A DNA stretch of 60,000 nucleotides. Origin: Antedon mediterranea (Eukaryota; Echinodermata; Crinoidea; Comatulida; Antedonidae). Of this stretch, positions 1 through 12,264 are shown piece by piece. A program made the translations under genes and the position numbers. The first letter of the stretch is position 1. Each line of letters opens with the position of its first letter. A model generated the notes under the pieces. That model saw only the letters and a program-made list of their open reading frames with translations, ran no database searches and was not told the origin of the DNA. The stretch lies in contig NC_092670.1 of NCBI RefSeq assembly GCF_964355755.1, positions 32,167,795-32,227,794 on the forward strand, given 5' to 3'.

Positions 1-462
1 TATTGAAAAAATCCATATCAAAATAATATAAAATATTAAAGTTCGTTGGCTTGTGTATCGGGCATGTTTTAATGGAGTCACCACAGCTGAAAATCTTTCC
101 AAAGAAACAGCAAATATACTTAAAATGGATGCCATGATAACATAATCAAACATACACCAGACAGCAATTCCAATGATCCCCAACTCTCTATCGTTCAAAA
201 TGTGTTGATAGCCAAAAAACGCGTTCCAGAGAAATCCCCAAAACCCCGCCATACAATCAGCAACCGCTAAGTTAATAACAAAAGTATTATGTTTTTTGCG
301 TAATTTTCGTTGACTAATCAGCACAACTATAGTAAATAAATTCGCACAGAATCCAATGACATCAATAACAGCGCACATTATGTACACAATGCGGCAATAA
401 ACAAATATATCAAATTCCCAATCAGGTTCTTCTTCTATATAACTTTCGTTAAATTTGATCAT
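1..462 (-). CDS. Class A (rhodopsin-like) GPCR, N-terminal part, cut by window edge
   Basis: The minus strand is open from an ATG at 462 to base 1, giving 154 residues without a stop. A short acidic N-terminus (MIKFNESYIEEEPDWEF) is followed by four hydrophobic segments. TM1 contains GFCANL, with the conserved Asn of helix 1. TM2 contains NLAVAD, the LAxAD motif with the conserved Asp. TM3 ends in SLERF, an E/DRY variant, followed by VTPL in the second intracellular loop. The fourth segment (LIFYIILIWIF) is cut by the window edge. These are class A GPCR signatures. The ligand cannot be named from this half. The protein would sit in a cell membrane and couple to G proteins. A Phe in the third position of the DRY motif occurs in several divergent invertebrate receptors. 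The chosen ATG is the first one in frame and leaves no cleavable signal peptide. Confidence 0.85.
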   Translation of the reverse strand, partial: MIKFNESYIEEEPDWEFDIFVYCRIVYIMCAVIDVIGFCANLFTIVVLISQRKLRKKHNTFVINLAVADCMAGFWGFLWNAFFGYQHILNDRELGIIGIAVWCMFDYVIMASILSIFAVSLERFSAVVTPLKHARYTSQRTLIFYIILIWIFSI

Positions 463-2005
463 TTTTTATAACTCCAATTATTATTCGACACAATAGAAAA
501 GACACCTATAATACTGCATATGAATTGGCTGACTTTACACTGTAAAAAACATGTATATCCAATGTAGAAGACGTCTGGGACCGTCCATGATTTCAACCCA
601 ATTACCGGTCTAGGAGCCCGTCGGCCTTAGAAATGAAATCGCGTACAAAGAAAGACAATTCATGTGACGTTTACGCTAACAATGATGCATCTCTGTATTT
701 CTGGAATTTTGCGGTTGAGTTGGCGTTTCAAATACACGAATAGTCTACTACTGAACACGATTATAACGAGTTGTATGTAGAACAGATATAGATAAACGTA
801 CGCATCCTATAATTATTATCACCAAGGTTCTATTCACGGTCTGTAGTTGATTTCCAACGTAATCTCTGTAAAGTATCTCTGGATTTGAATTTTAAAATAG
901 AATATCCGGTTTATATCCAAACTACATTCAAATCGAATATATGGCTGTCATACATTTATAATCTATTTTTATAAGATTCGATGACAATAAATTGGATTTC
1001 CGTCTGCTGTCGAGTCAGCATTGTAACCTATCCAATTTCTGTGAACAACACGATTCGAAATGTAGGCTATGTTTTATAACATCAACTGCTTTATGTTAAC
1101 TGAGCCTAGGCCTACAATTGAACTTTTTAACTGCATTGTTGTTTATTCAAGCTTGTCACATTACAATAGTTTTACGATCAAAACTACTTCTTTTATTTTT
1201 TAGCTACCAAATAAACATTCAAAATGCTTAACATCAGAATCGTGATTTTTTCCATGTATCTGAACAATTATAATTATTACTAATAATGTCGGCGCTTCAA
1301 AGATTATTCTAAATGATATCGCCCTGAAATGGGATAAACAAAACATAATTCCGAGATTCCAATTTGGTAACAATCTCTACTATAATCAGATTGTTATTTT
1401 AACGTATTAATCTAAATTTTGAATACAGAGAATCATTCGATGAAAACGATGTAGTGACGTTAATCGGCCTACTCAATAAATGACCGATTGCTTTCTAATT
1501 TTTTCAGCAAAACTTGTTTAAAAAAACCGTGACTAATCATTTATAGTGAATCATTTATGAAAATCAAGAAATGACAAATGAATGTCAATTTGCCAACTCT
1601 GTTTTATCAATAATCAAGCAATTTATGCAATTATGCAACAATTATAAAAACACTCCGTAAACCTTAGATATCAACATCATGTTATCAACCTAGCGACCTC
1701 TAGACAGCTTCCAAGCAGTTATTTTGGAGAAAAAAATTACATTCTAAAATAATTATTGAGTGTGGGGCGAAACTCCAAGAGTCAGTGAAATTCGTGTTTA
1801 GTAACGATGTTGGTCAGTGATTCATATATCATTTAGTATTTACAATTTGGTTGTTACAATAGCATGACGTCATGTATCATCCGTTCTCCTGTACACGTAA
1901 CGGGACCCAGTAGACAATTGTGTCATTCTAACTAGCGCCATCACAGTAAGTAAATATTAAATAATAGAAATACAAAATTATCAATCATATAATTATCTCA
2001 TAAAC
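463..2005. other. Intergenic, no gene seen
   Basis: This AT-rich stretch lies between the GPCR start and the 3' end of the Kelch gene. I see no coding exon with family similarity, no RNA gene and no clear TIR element. It should contain the GPCR promoter, because that gene starts at 462 and points away. No specific motif could be supported. Confidence 0.5.
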
Positions 2006-2011
2006 TTTATT
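2006..2011 (-). promoter_or_regulatory. Candidate poly(A) signal of the Kelch-like gene
   Basis: The plus strand reads TTTATT, which is AATAAA on the gene strand, about 220 bases downstream of the stop codon at 2234-2236. It fits a normal-length 3' UTR, but such hexamers are common in AT-rich DNA. Confidence 0.4.
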
Positions 2012-2233
2012 GATATCAATTAAAATACTAAAATACATTTACTTATATAAGAATTTCACATAAAAATATAACTATACAAATATTCAAAATAAAATAACTA
2101 TAATATGTGCAATTACAAAATGTGAAATGTTCAAGAAACGACTGTTTACAAACGATAAAACTAGTTACTAATACGTTACTATAATATTTCAATCAAACTA
2201 GCAAACTTTGAATTTTAAATTCATATATTATAA

Positions 2234-5200
2234 TTATGCACAGAGATCTACAGTTACTACGGCTCCCCAAGTACTTCCACACGCAGGGGTTGATTTATGG
2301 AGTCTCCAACAATTATCTGGCACTTGATATTCCAAAACGTACATTAGTCTATCTTGATAAGGTGTAAACTTTACAGTACCCCCTATCACGAAAATGGAAG
2401 TTCCAACAACTGTACACTTGACTTTGGTAAGAGGAACAGGAAGTGACGTAGCAAATTTCCAATTACAGTTCTTGACATCTTCAGTTGTAGAGCACTTTGA
2501 AATATCCAGATATTCTACACTGTTTAGTATGGCTCCTAAACAAAATTAAAATAAGAGCATCTATATTTTTGTTTATCTGCAGTGTATCAATCTCTATTTC
2601 GTCGTAGTTTTATTTTATTTTTATTTGCGATCTTAAAGATGTATTGTTCCCCTAAAAAATTGTAATATGCCATTTACACATAATAGTTATTCATTTTGAC
2701 CAAAAATTGGATGGAAACAAAATTATTTACCTGAAAAAGGGTAATTTAAAGAAAAAAAAGTCTAATTAACTGCCAGACACCGGGTTTTTGGTTGAATTTA
2801 ACAATTTATTTTGTCATTTTAGAAATGAAAACATTTGTTTTCGTTTTTTTCAACGAAAGTGATTATGTTTATTAAAACTACAAAATAATATTTAAAGTCT
2901 GATTTAATTAATCTTCATTTTTCATGTTTTTGTGGGGCAATACATTATGCCAAAAAACATTTTAAGAAGTTTAATAAGAAAATGTATTCGTACACCTTTT
3001 CGTCCAGAACACTTTCCATTGAGGAAGCTGCTTTCAAAAATTGGACAAACTCAATGAATGTGGATTTAACAAATTAAAATCAATAACAAAAACCATACAA
3101 TGACATGACCGTGTGGCCTATAATTTACCCATGAGCCCAACAAGACAGTTGATTATACACACTAAAAAAAAAAGGTGCAAATCTCTACCTAAAAAGGTGC
3201 AAACCGATGCAACAATAGCAGCTCCCTTTAAGGTGCACAACTGCACCTTTGACGGAAGGTGCAATTTTGAACCCTGATAAAGGGTGCTATAATGCTCCTT
3301 TGGAGTTCACATTTGCACCATATAAGGTGTAATTTTCTACCCTAAAAGGTGCAAACTAAATGCAACAATAGCAGCTCCCCAAAGGAGCAAAATTCAACCT
3401 CTAAATAAAGGTGCAACTTTACACCCTAATAAAAGGTTCAATAATGCTCCTCTAAGATTCAAATTTCTGTTAAAAAGGTGCACAAATAAAAATCACTAAA
3501 ATACAAAAAATATTGATTAAGCTTTGTATAATTTTATTCAACTTTAAAACATTACATTATTCAATTCAACTGCTGAATTAATGGATGGCAATTACCAGTC
3601 TCTGCACCTTAAATAGAGTGTGGCCATCTCTTCTCAAACCAACAATAGGCCTATTGTTAAAATTATCTAATGATGACATCTTTGGCAGTATTCTCTTCTT
3701 ATCCCCATATATCTGAAACAGTGTTCTTGATGTCTGGTTCACCTTTTCCGAACATTTTCACCTGATTATGTACTTTCCTAAAAAGCATGAAATAGGAAGG
3801 GAAACTATTATATTAATATTATCATTAATATGACAACATCATACAATACATTATTGACATTGTTCTGATTTTTAAAGTCAAATTACCTTGACCACATGCT
3901 TCACATACTTTAAAGTATGTTCCTCTCCCTTTCCTCAGCTCGTAGTATAGTAGGCCCTGTATACTAGAGTATTACAGTACATGTGGTCACATTTCTTTCT
4001 CCTTTTCTGAACATCTTTATTGCTGCTGATTAGAGCAGAGGTGCTCTTTCATGTTTTAAACTTATTTTATCCCTCCATGACATCATGTAGGCTGTAACTA
4101 TAATTAAAAATAATGATAATGTGTATAAGAATTTAATATAGGCCTAGGCCTAATAATACCCAGCTACTGTAATAACTAATATTAATAATTAGGCCCCTGG
4201 CCTGCCTAGCTAGGCCTATTATTAATTATAGGCCTAGCCGGCTAGCTAGGCCTAGGACTGCTTTTAATTAAGTTTAAGGTCTAGGCCTGGGCCTAGTAGG
4301 CCGCCGCCTACCTAGTAAATAACCTAGGCATAGCTAGCCTATTATGCCTAACCTACTAGCTAGACCCAGGTAAGTAGGCTAGGCCTGGTCTAGCCCCCGC
4401 CCGAAAGGCTACTGTAGGCTAAGTAGGCCTCTAGACTGCCTACTTTAGGCTTAACCTAGCCTAGCTAGGCCTAATAGAGGCCGCATAGATAGGCTAGGTA
4501 GGATCGGAGGCCTCTAGCTAGCCTTATTTATTTATTTATTTAGCTAGGCCTATCATTTTTAAGTTTTATTTAGGCCTAGGCCTAGCCTAGGCTTATAGGC
4601 CTGGCCCTACTAGCCTAGGCCCTATACAATAATTAATCTAATAAAAACAACCAAACTACATTCCTATAAAGCTTCGTTACTTACTTTTAACAGCTATCCT
4701 ACACTGGAGAGGTGTGGGAGCTAGGCCTAGGCCTAGTTTAATTTTATAGCCTGATTTTTTTGGGCGCAAACTCCTCAATTCAAACTGCATGTTTAACAAC
4801 CGCACGCGCTTAAAATTATTGTTCAATTCCTGTTTCAAATAAATTTAGAACAGATGCCTACATTATGATATTAGATATTCTAATAATATTGTTAAATATG
4901 AAAGAAAAGTTTACTTATTCTAGACTTAAGCAAACCAGAGTAAATAACCTCTGAAATTCAATATTTTAACAATTGTTTACAGACATCTTGCGTGCGCATA
5001 CGGTACGAAACTTGTACAAAAATTGTACAAAAAGGTGCTATTATGCACCTTTTAACTGATGTTAAACCTTATAGGGTGCCCAGTTGAACCTTTGAATTTA
5101 TCATGTTAAAGGTATTTAATTTTCAGTTACAAGCCAGCGACTTTCTAATGTTCCGTAAAAAAAAGATTTGTTCGAATTCCGATAGCTGTCCCCACCACAA

Positions 5201-8200
5201 ACCTATCTATATTATTATTAATCTTTCTTATTTTTGTTTTAACTTACCACAATAATGTCATTCTAAAAAAAATGTTCTTATCATCACCTTTTAAGCTTTT
5301 AGAAGCCCTAAGTTAAACATATCAAGAAGCGTTCATTAATCTAATAGGTCTTATTTGTCACACAGTCACCATGGCCTACTTGGGCCTTTGCGGTGCAGTT
5401 CTGCACCTTTTTATACTTGTCTGCATTTTTCGATATAAAAGGTGCAAAAATAAACCTTTTATGAACTCTGCACCATTTTATGAGAAAAAGGCGCAAATTA
5501 GCACCCTTTTATAGGTTTGCACCTTTTATTGCACCTTTAGTTTTAAGTGTGTAGATAGTTTGGTAGGTGGCAGCAGATGCGCCATCAGCTTTATCATTTT
5601 ACAATAGTAGATAGAGATTAAGTCTACATATATTGAACTTACCATCTCTATCTTGTCCACCAATAGCAAATACCTTTCCATCTACAGCTGCAAGTCCTAG
5701 ATCTATTCTACCAAAATGTAATCCGGACAACAAATGCCATCTAAAATATTTGAGTAGAGAAAATGTACTTTCACAACCCGAATCATACTTAAGCGCATAC
5801 TATGAAATCGATAATTAGCGTAAAATAGTTGAATAGTTGATTCTTGAATATAAACTAACACTATTTGTGAAATTACAAATCGCTGGAATTGCTATTCTTA
5901 CACGCGTTAGAAAACTTTGGCCAGCACTACAATAATAATACCTTATGCGTACATAAGTATTACTAGGCCTATACACGAATGTTCAATGTGAAACTTTGTA
6001 AGACTATACAGTAAAGCCAAAACGTACGTCATTTTTTATTCAGGCCATTGTTAGTAAGGAAACTATGTAGCCTAATCGACTGTTTTAGAAAATCGAACTG
6101 ATATTATTATACTGTAAGACTAATAATTGTAATTTACTCCATTTTACTCTTTTAGAAACGGATCCATTTTGCTGCCTTAGCAACAGGGTGTACACAATAC
6201 ACCCAACCATAGCATAAGCATAAGCACTTTCATTAAAACTATAATATTTAATAATGGGTAGCCCTCTTCCAAATTACAGGAACTATTTGAAATGAGAAAT
6301 TCAGAGCTCTTTAATTTACTTGAAAAACATATGTTTTTACCTGCCAGTTGGTACTGGGTTTGCCACCATTACTTCACACTCATATAGTGGACCGTGTTCA
6401 TGATTGGTTGAGATGTAGCCACCACATGCCATCACAAACCCATTGGTATACACTAGTCCGTGACGATGGCGTGATTTATTCATCTGTGCAATTTCCAATC
6501 TAGTATTTGTTCTTAGATCATAATACTCGCAATTACGAATTGTTTTTCTACCTGTAAAAAATTAAACCAGTTTATTACGGTTTGATGGATGTTAACATTT
6601 CATTAAACTACATAACATTTCTGTAAACAAATTGAATTCATTTGAATAACACTATGAAATGGTTACCTTCGTCTCTGGATCCTCCGGAGACAACTAACTG
6701 TTCCTCCACTGTGCATGCTGCTACAGAATCTCTTGGTGGGCTTAGCTTTAAGAGACCAGTGGTCAATCGCATAGTAGAGAAATCAAACATATCTATATCT
6801 GTAGGCCTAGAACTTGATGAAACATCTCCAAAAATGTACACACGACTTGAGACACTTGTCGCCGTGAATCGAACTCGTTCCAACTTTTTAAGTTTTGCAT
6901 CGGCCCAGATAAGTTTCACGGGATCGAACAACTTGTGTTTAAAGTTTTGATGTCCAGATAAAAAGGCCACTTGAATGTTCGACTTCTTGATGCGAGGCTT
7001 TACAGGGTCCTTAAGTGGAATGTTACTTGCGGTATCTCTGTTTGGACCAAGCGTTTGGTACCAAATTGCCTCTAAAGTTATAAAAAATACAATACAATTA
7101 CTAATTACTAATGACTCGTTGACTTTTCTCTCCTTTTGAATGCGTTTAATATTTGGATATTTCATTTAGACTTACAAAAACAAAAAAGTTGATAGTACGG
7201 TAACCTTTTTGGCATCAGTACCAATCCAAATCGCCGGGTATATCGATTTGTAGGCATTGATCGTTACGCTCTGCTGCTGCTTGTTATCGGTGCAGTGTCT
7301 GTGACTTATGAAAGACTAAATGTTTTGGGTTTATTAAAAAAAAAATACAAGTTGAGCCTACCGAATATCTTTTTGACGCAATTTTTTTCAACAATTATGT
7401 CTTCGTCTTGACAAACATTGTGGAGAGTGGCGCTTGAAAGATACGGAGTTCTTAAAGCCAAGAATACGGATGGTTTATCAACATCGCGAACTGCTGAATC
7501 CTGAAGCCACCACCTTTCTGCTGCTCTATACACCTGAAAGATTCAATACACTTGGTATTTCACTTGAATTATGTAGAAACTACAAAGAAAAAACGTAATA
7601 ATTGGTGAAACATAAGCAATTATCAGCGTATTTAAACAAAATATTACTGAAGTAACAAGAGGCATAATTACAATAGATTTCCTTGAATTTAGTAAAGGCC
7701 GTTATTATTGTATTACTTTTAATCTATTTTTGCATTGGATAACTTTCTAAACAAACACTTTTGACATTAAACATTACCTCATCTTCGTTGCGGACCATAA
7801 TGCCATCTTTTCCCAACAACTCAAGCAACACTTCAAGTGACAGCTGCATAAACTCCTCAGTTTTGGACACATCGATGAAAGATTCACATATCATTGTTTC
7901 AGATTCAGTTCTAAGACTTTCACAGTTTAGAAAACTGGAAAGTTTCCAGATTCCAAGGCAGTTCGATATAGAAAGTTCATTGGAAAGTATACAAACACAA
8001 CTTTGTATGACATCATCTATTTGAAAGTAGTGGGCAGCGGTCAGTACTTCTTGAACGTTCGACGGGTGAATATCCAATTCACCAGTATATGCAAAATTGA
8101 TTATGATACCTACGGCGGCCGGAGTTACATAGTTCGAAAGCTGAATAGTTTTGGATGACGATTCAGTCATTGTAGAATTAAACATGACACGAAAAAACTC

Positions 8201-8377
8201 GCTACATGCCGACATTACGAGTCTGTGTACGTGAAATGTCTCGTTTTGTACTAAGATTGTCACGTCACATAATTCTGTATTTTGACGCATTTTGTTGATT
8301 GTAGTAAGAGATCCTAACCGTCGTCTAGACACAGTATTAGGACTGTTAGTCTTGTTTGTTTCGATATTCCCATTCAT
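2234..8377 (-). CDS. BTB-BACK-Kelch (Kelch-like) protein, six coding exons, complete
   Basis: Six coding exons join in frame with GT-AG introns: 8377-7778, 7533-7362, 7071-6667, 6551-6341, 5740-5643 and 2535-2234. The total is 1788 nt, or 595 residues plus TAA. Residues about 27-130 form a BTB domain (LCDVTILVQN, HRLVMSACSEFF, YTGELDI). A BACK region follows to about 240. The C-terminal half carries Kelch blades, recognised by VVSGGS, MACGGY, FAIGGQ and FVIGG. Such proteins usually act as substrate adaptors for Cullin-3 ubiquitin ligases: BTB binds CUL3 and the Kelch propeller binds the substrate. The substrate cannot be told here. I start at 8377 rather than the upstream ATG at 8476 because a good 3' splice site (TTATTTTTCAG, exon from 8386) lies between them, implying an upstream non-coding exon. 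The last intron holds a 2.4-kb TIR element. Length is typical of KLHL proteins; the orthologue is not assigned. Confidence 0.9.
3158..5551. mobile_element. 2.4-kb TIR element with reiterated GGTGCA motifs, TA target duplication
   Basis: The left end begins CACACTAAAA after a TA (3156-3157) and the right end finishes TTTTAAGTGTG before a TA (5552-5553). The ends are imperfect inverted repeats that continue as many AAGGTGCAAA / TTTGCACCTT units in about 300 bases at the left and 150 at the right, with further isolated units near 5035-5060. No transposase-like frame is visible, so it is probably non-autonomous. The interior holds a long TAGGCCTA tract. A TA duplication is seen in the Tc1/mariner group, but the termini are not the usual ones, so the superfamily is left open. 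It sits in the last intron of the Kelch gene. Confidence 0.7.
4138..4740. repeat. TAGGCCTA-rich low-complexity tract
   Basis: The sequence is built from overlapping palindromic TAGGCCTA, CCTAGG and CTAGCTAG units in irregular order. It lies inside the 2.4-kb TIR element. Shorter runs of the same octamer appear elsewhere in the window (for example 5966, 36887, 37731 and 39730). Such tracts are common in echinoderm sequence, which supports the suggested origin. Confidence 0.85.
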
Positions 8378-8389
8378 ACTGTATCTCTG

Positions 8390-9715
8390 AAAAATAATTT
8401 GTAAAAACCAATGTTCTATTCTTTTTACGATTTTCCGCACGATGGTGGTTAGGTGCTTTAATTGAATATATATCATATAATAAAAAAAACCATTAATTGC
8501 TAAAAACCGACACTATTTGTCTTTTTTTTTATAAACGGAACAATATTGTAAACCGCCATTTTACAACGGAAGTTTACCGGTTAAATAGTAGAACTGCATG
8601 GAATGTTTCTACATTAGGATTTGCTCTATAATAATATATTGCATATTCGCCAGTCTTCCTCCGTGTTTGTATTTCAAATACTAGGTAGCAAAATATAGGT
8701 CTGAATACAGTACACAAACTCCCACTACTACTAATACTAACCTACTTAATATCTTTTTCCTCATTTTACAAAGAAATGAAAGCGTAGACAAAACCTAGAT
8801 TAGTTACCCTACCTTTTGTACAACTGTGACTCGACAAGTACTTTTTCCAGACCTTCCTGCTGTAAGCCGTAGATCTAATGTAATCAGGTTTCTAACAGGC
8901 TGTCTATTCTCTAACAAACGTGCCGTATGCAAATTCTGATTACACGTGGTGAAGATATGCTAATTTAAATATCATGAATAACAATACTTCTCTGAGCTAT
9001 TTAAGTAACGAATGAATACTGTACATTGTTTTAAATTTATCAATTTATTTAGTTTGAGTTTATTGTTTTTAATTTATCTTTGTCTTCGATTTTAAAATTA
9101 GCAATTACTTTACAAAATTAATGTTGGAATCAATTAATTGATTCCAATCACTTTCCACAGAACTTTTATTGGTTAATTTTTTATTTTGTACATGTCGGTT
9201 AATTTATCGGATAATTATCGGTTATTTTTTGTTGCGGAAACATGGCCTATTAAATAAGTATTTCTTTTTCCCGAAAATACTTTCTTTTGTAACAAAATAT
9301 CAATTTTATATAAATTAGTGGTTTTGTTCATAAGATTGATAATGCTTTATGTTGTATAACAAACGGTTTTCTTGTGAAATATTATAGGCATTATACTAAT
9401 TACTGTATGACATAATAACTCATAATTCATTAAATCGATGTACACAAATATGTATATGTATTTTTTCAGATGTAACGATAATAATCTTTTAATTGTTATC
9501 TTTATTACTGAGGTAATAGTGATGATAACTTAATACATTTAATTCTTAAATCATATTTCAAATTTTGAATCTATTATGCATCATACTTTAAAAAAAAAAC
9601 TTTATCCATATAATTTATTTACCTCCGCCAAGGAGGTATATGTAATCGGTAGCGTGTGTTTGTTACTTGGCCAAATTGAAAATTGGCCAAGTATGTTGAT
9701 CTGTTTGGTTTGTGT
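8390..9715. other. Kelch gene 5' region and intergenic DNA
   Basis: The segment just above 8386 on the gene strand should hold the 5' non-coding exon and promoter of the Kelch gene, but I could not place the exon. The rest is AT-rich without a recognisable gene. A 20-base core (CACAGAACTTTTATTGGTTA, 9157-9176) recurs with one mismatch near 14154, just before the LINE. Confidence 0.4.
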
Positions 9716-9746
9716 GTTTGTTTGTTTGTTTGTTTGTTTGTTTGTT
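9716..9746 (+). repeat. (GTTT)n microsatellite
   Basis: About seven to eight copies of a TTTG/GTTT tetranucleotide stand in a row. They follow a CCTCCGCCAAGGAGG palindrome (9621-9635) that looks like part of a dispersed repeat. Confidence 0.9.
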
Positions 9747-10032
9747 AGCAGGATTACTCAAAAAGTAATTACAAGATCTTTACCATTATATTTTGATATT
9801 GTAATTAAAGGTTACAAGCAGGGAAACGGTATGCTTTTTTATTGTATTTCAGAATAAAGAGTCTTTAATAGTTACTTATTTTTAAATACCTGTTACACAA
9901 AGATCATAAAAGATGACCCTACTATAATTATTACTAGTGGAAATCAATTCTATGCACAGATACGTCAATGGTGAACATTGTTTTATATGTCAAGGTAGCT
10001 GTAAATCTGATATTAAGGAAAATTAATACTGG

Positions 10033-11492
10033 GGCGGATTGCTATAAAACAGTCTTAACTAATGGTCTTAACTCCCCGATTAAAGCCGGCTTTATCTGAT
10101 AGACGGTCTTACTAAAGCCACCCCTGTTAGACCATTGCTATAAAACAGTCTGACGCCCGTATTCTTAAACCGGACTTTAGTCGTAGTTCGAAGTTCGACT
10201 TGGAAAAGTCGTAGTTCGAGCTATTACTTCAAATTCGATTCAAAAACGAAGTAGTCGAAGTTTGCAGTTCGACTTAATGAAGTCGAGCTTTTAGTCGAGT
10301 TTCACACGTCTGGGTACTAAAGGCTATACATTGGCCAATGACAAGAGAGTATTTGTGGAGCAGACGAAATTTTGCGCATTGATATCACTTTCCATTTTCT
10401 TACAAAACTTTTTACGCATCAGGACTATACACAAGAAAAATAATTTTAATCGTTAATTATTAGAACAAGATCAGTATTAATTTAACAGTGAAGTACTTTT
10501 GGTTAACAACAAACAAAATCTACAAAATATATTTAGGAACCATGGCGGTACGGTAACTTTTATATTTTCTAGGCCCCCAACAAAGTATGATCGCGACGAA
10601 CCACGCACTTCATAGCGTGACAAGAAAGCGCTAGGCCCCCTAAACCTTCCATCGCGTGGTGAATTGCCGCATCTCCCATTGTCGCTATGGCGTGACGTAG
10701 CTCAAGTCGGACTTGCGCGAAGAAAATAATGTAATTTGTATACAGTTGTAAATAAAGATGATTTTCATTATTATAATTTATACCAATGTATATTTAATTA
10801 AGCTAATATAAATATAGATATTTCATTCTTCAATATCTGGCCAATATAACAACTCAATGACTGTTACGTTTTTTATAAACATCGTTTAAAAACCATTTAG
10901 TCGACCATTTAGTCCGCCCCCTCCAGGACTAAAAAAATCGATCAAAATCCGTCTCGATTTAGTCAAGGTTGGCCTGATTTAGTCGGTGATTTAGTTGAAG
11001 TTCGGTTTATGAATTAAAATGACGTCATTTTTTTAGTTTTAGCTTGAACTACGACTAAAGTCCGGTTTAAGAATACGGGCGTTAGATAAGACCGCGTAAA
11101 GTAACAAATTGAGGGCGTACTTTGCGCGTAGAATACCAAATAAGGTAATGTTCGTCACGCTTGTTCAATTCACAATCATAACAGTACGTACATTTCTACG
11201 CAAGAAAATCTATTCTAGGGCTATATAAGAATAAAATCACCGTTATTATTTGATTTAACACTTAAAACTCGTTCTATTGGTTGTCTTTGACGATAAATAA
11301 TACGTAAAAGCAACAAAAAGAGAGGTTTAAGACTGTTTTAAGACTCCTTCGAGTAGGCTTTAATTTTAAAGACCGTTTACAGGTTAGACCGCGGTATAGC
11401 AATTGTCTATAATGTAAGACTACTTGCTACGTCACGAATTATAGCCGGCTAAGCGCTAAGACCGGCTATAGACCGCTTATAGCAATCCGCTC
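10033..11492. mobile_element. TIR element inserted in the receptor pseudogene (outer of two nested)
   Basis: The left end reads GGCGGATTGCTATAA and the right end TTATAGCAATCCGC, forming inverted termini. The flanks are CTGG on both sides (10029-10032 and 11493-11496). Collapsing one CTGG restores the receptor codons TAC TGG of Ig domain 3, so the insertion site and a 4-bp duplication are well supported. No transposase frame is seen. Much of the length is a second element at 10154-11081. Confidence 0.75.
10154..11081. mobile_element. Inner nested TIR element with ~36-bp termini
   Basis: Both ends start CGCCCGTATTCTTAAACCGG and stay identical as inverted repeats for about 36 bases. The interior has further GTTCGAAGTTCGACT-type inverted motifs and no coding capacity. 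It lies within the outer TIR element, so it is the younger insertion. The target duplication is not clear (TGA at left, TTA at right). Confidence 0.75.
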
Positions 11493-12264
11493 CTGGAGTT
11501 TAAATGAACAACTACACGATGGGTATAATGACCATGAGAAAGGCTTCAAGAATTTATCAGCTGGTGATTACGTGGTCAAGTGTCTGGCGGTGAGTACTCA
11601 AAACATGTCTAAATAGATAGAGTTTACTGTCCATAATGTATTGCCAACTGAAACAAGTAACAGTAAAGATGATTATTACAAATTACTAACTATAATAATG
11701 ACGTCAACAACGGTCAGCCTATTGGTAGTCGTTTTGATTATCATCTATCTATTCAAGCAGTCAAAAATTGCCATGACAATTCAACATTCAACCTCGGGAA
11801 ATCAACAAACAGAACACGACGACATCAATATCAAAGATAGCGAAGAACCTTCCAATATTAAAAAGCAATCAGAAGAGGTAGATACATTTAGCATAAAAGA
11901 TGCTGACGAGAAAGCTTTAACAAGCAAACAATTGGAAGTGTGTGTAATGTGTAAATCTATGAACACAGATAGAAATGTAGAACAAGATGAAGACGAATAT
12001 TATACCATTATATATGATGACATTTCACCTCCCAAACCAACCCGAAAAGTGAAATGTTTTGGCAATTTCACCAATGAATCTAAAAACAAGTGATTGACCA
12101 AAACCAGAGGATGCAGTTCGAGATGGAACATGAAACAAGTGAATTTAACCAAAAACTAGAAGACACAGTAGATGACTACATGCAGCAGGTTGAAACAACA
12201 CAGATATACATGAATAGAATGTACGGTACTACTAGTGTTGACGACTACTTAGATCTTAAGTGAG

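Larger units (their letters stand above)
9787..12264 (+). pseudogene. Broken copy of the three-Ig receptor family, interrupted by nested TIR elements
   Basis: From 9787 to 10032 and from 11493 to 12264 the DNA aligns with receptors further right in the cluster. Visible pieces are the end of Ig domain 2 (GYKQGNGMLFYCIS, then a stop), the start of Ig domain 3 (GEHCF), the W-containing strand, the end of domain 3 with a TAG stop at 11614 (CTAAATAGATAG where the others have a Gly/Asp-Ala codon run), the stalk, a membrane span (TIIMTSTTVSLLVVVLIIIY) and a tail with DEDEYYTI. A frame break at about 12090 separates the last tail part, which ends DDYLDLK at 12264. The signal peptide, Ig 1 and most of Ig 2 are missing. 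A TIR element splits Ig 3 at its conserved Trp codon. At least three lesions make this a relic, although the membrane span and first tail part remain open from 11617 to 12093. Confidence 0.85.

Noticed and set aside
6642-6950. Open frame on the plus strand across the Kelch gene
   Set aside because: It is the antisense shadow of coding exon 3 and has no family features.
8378-8476. Upstream ATG extending the Kelch protein by 33 residues
   Set aside because: A good 3' splice acceptor between the two ATGs makes the upstream part intronic.
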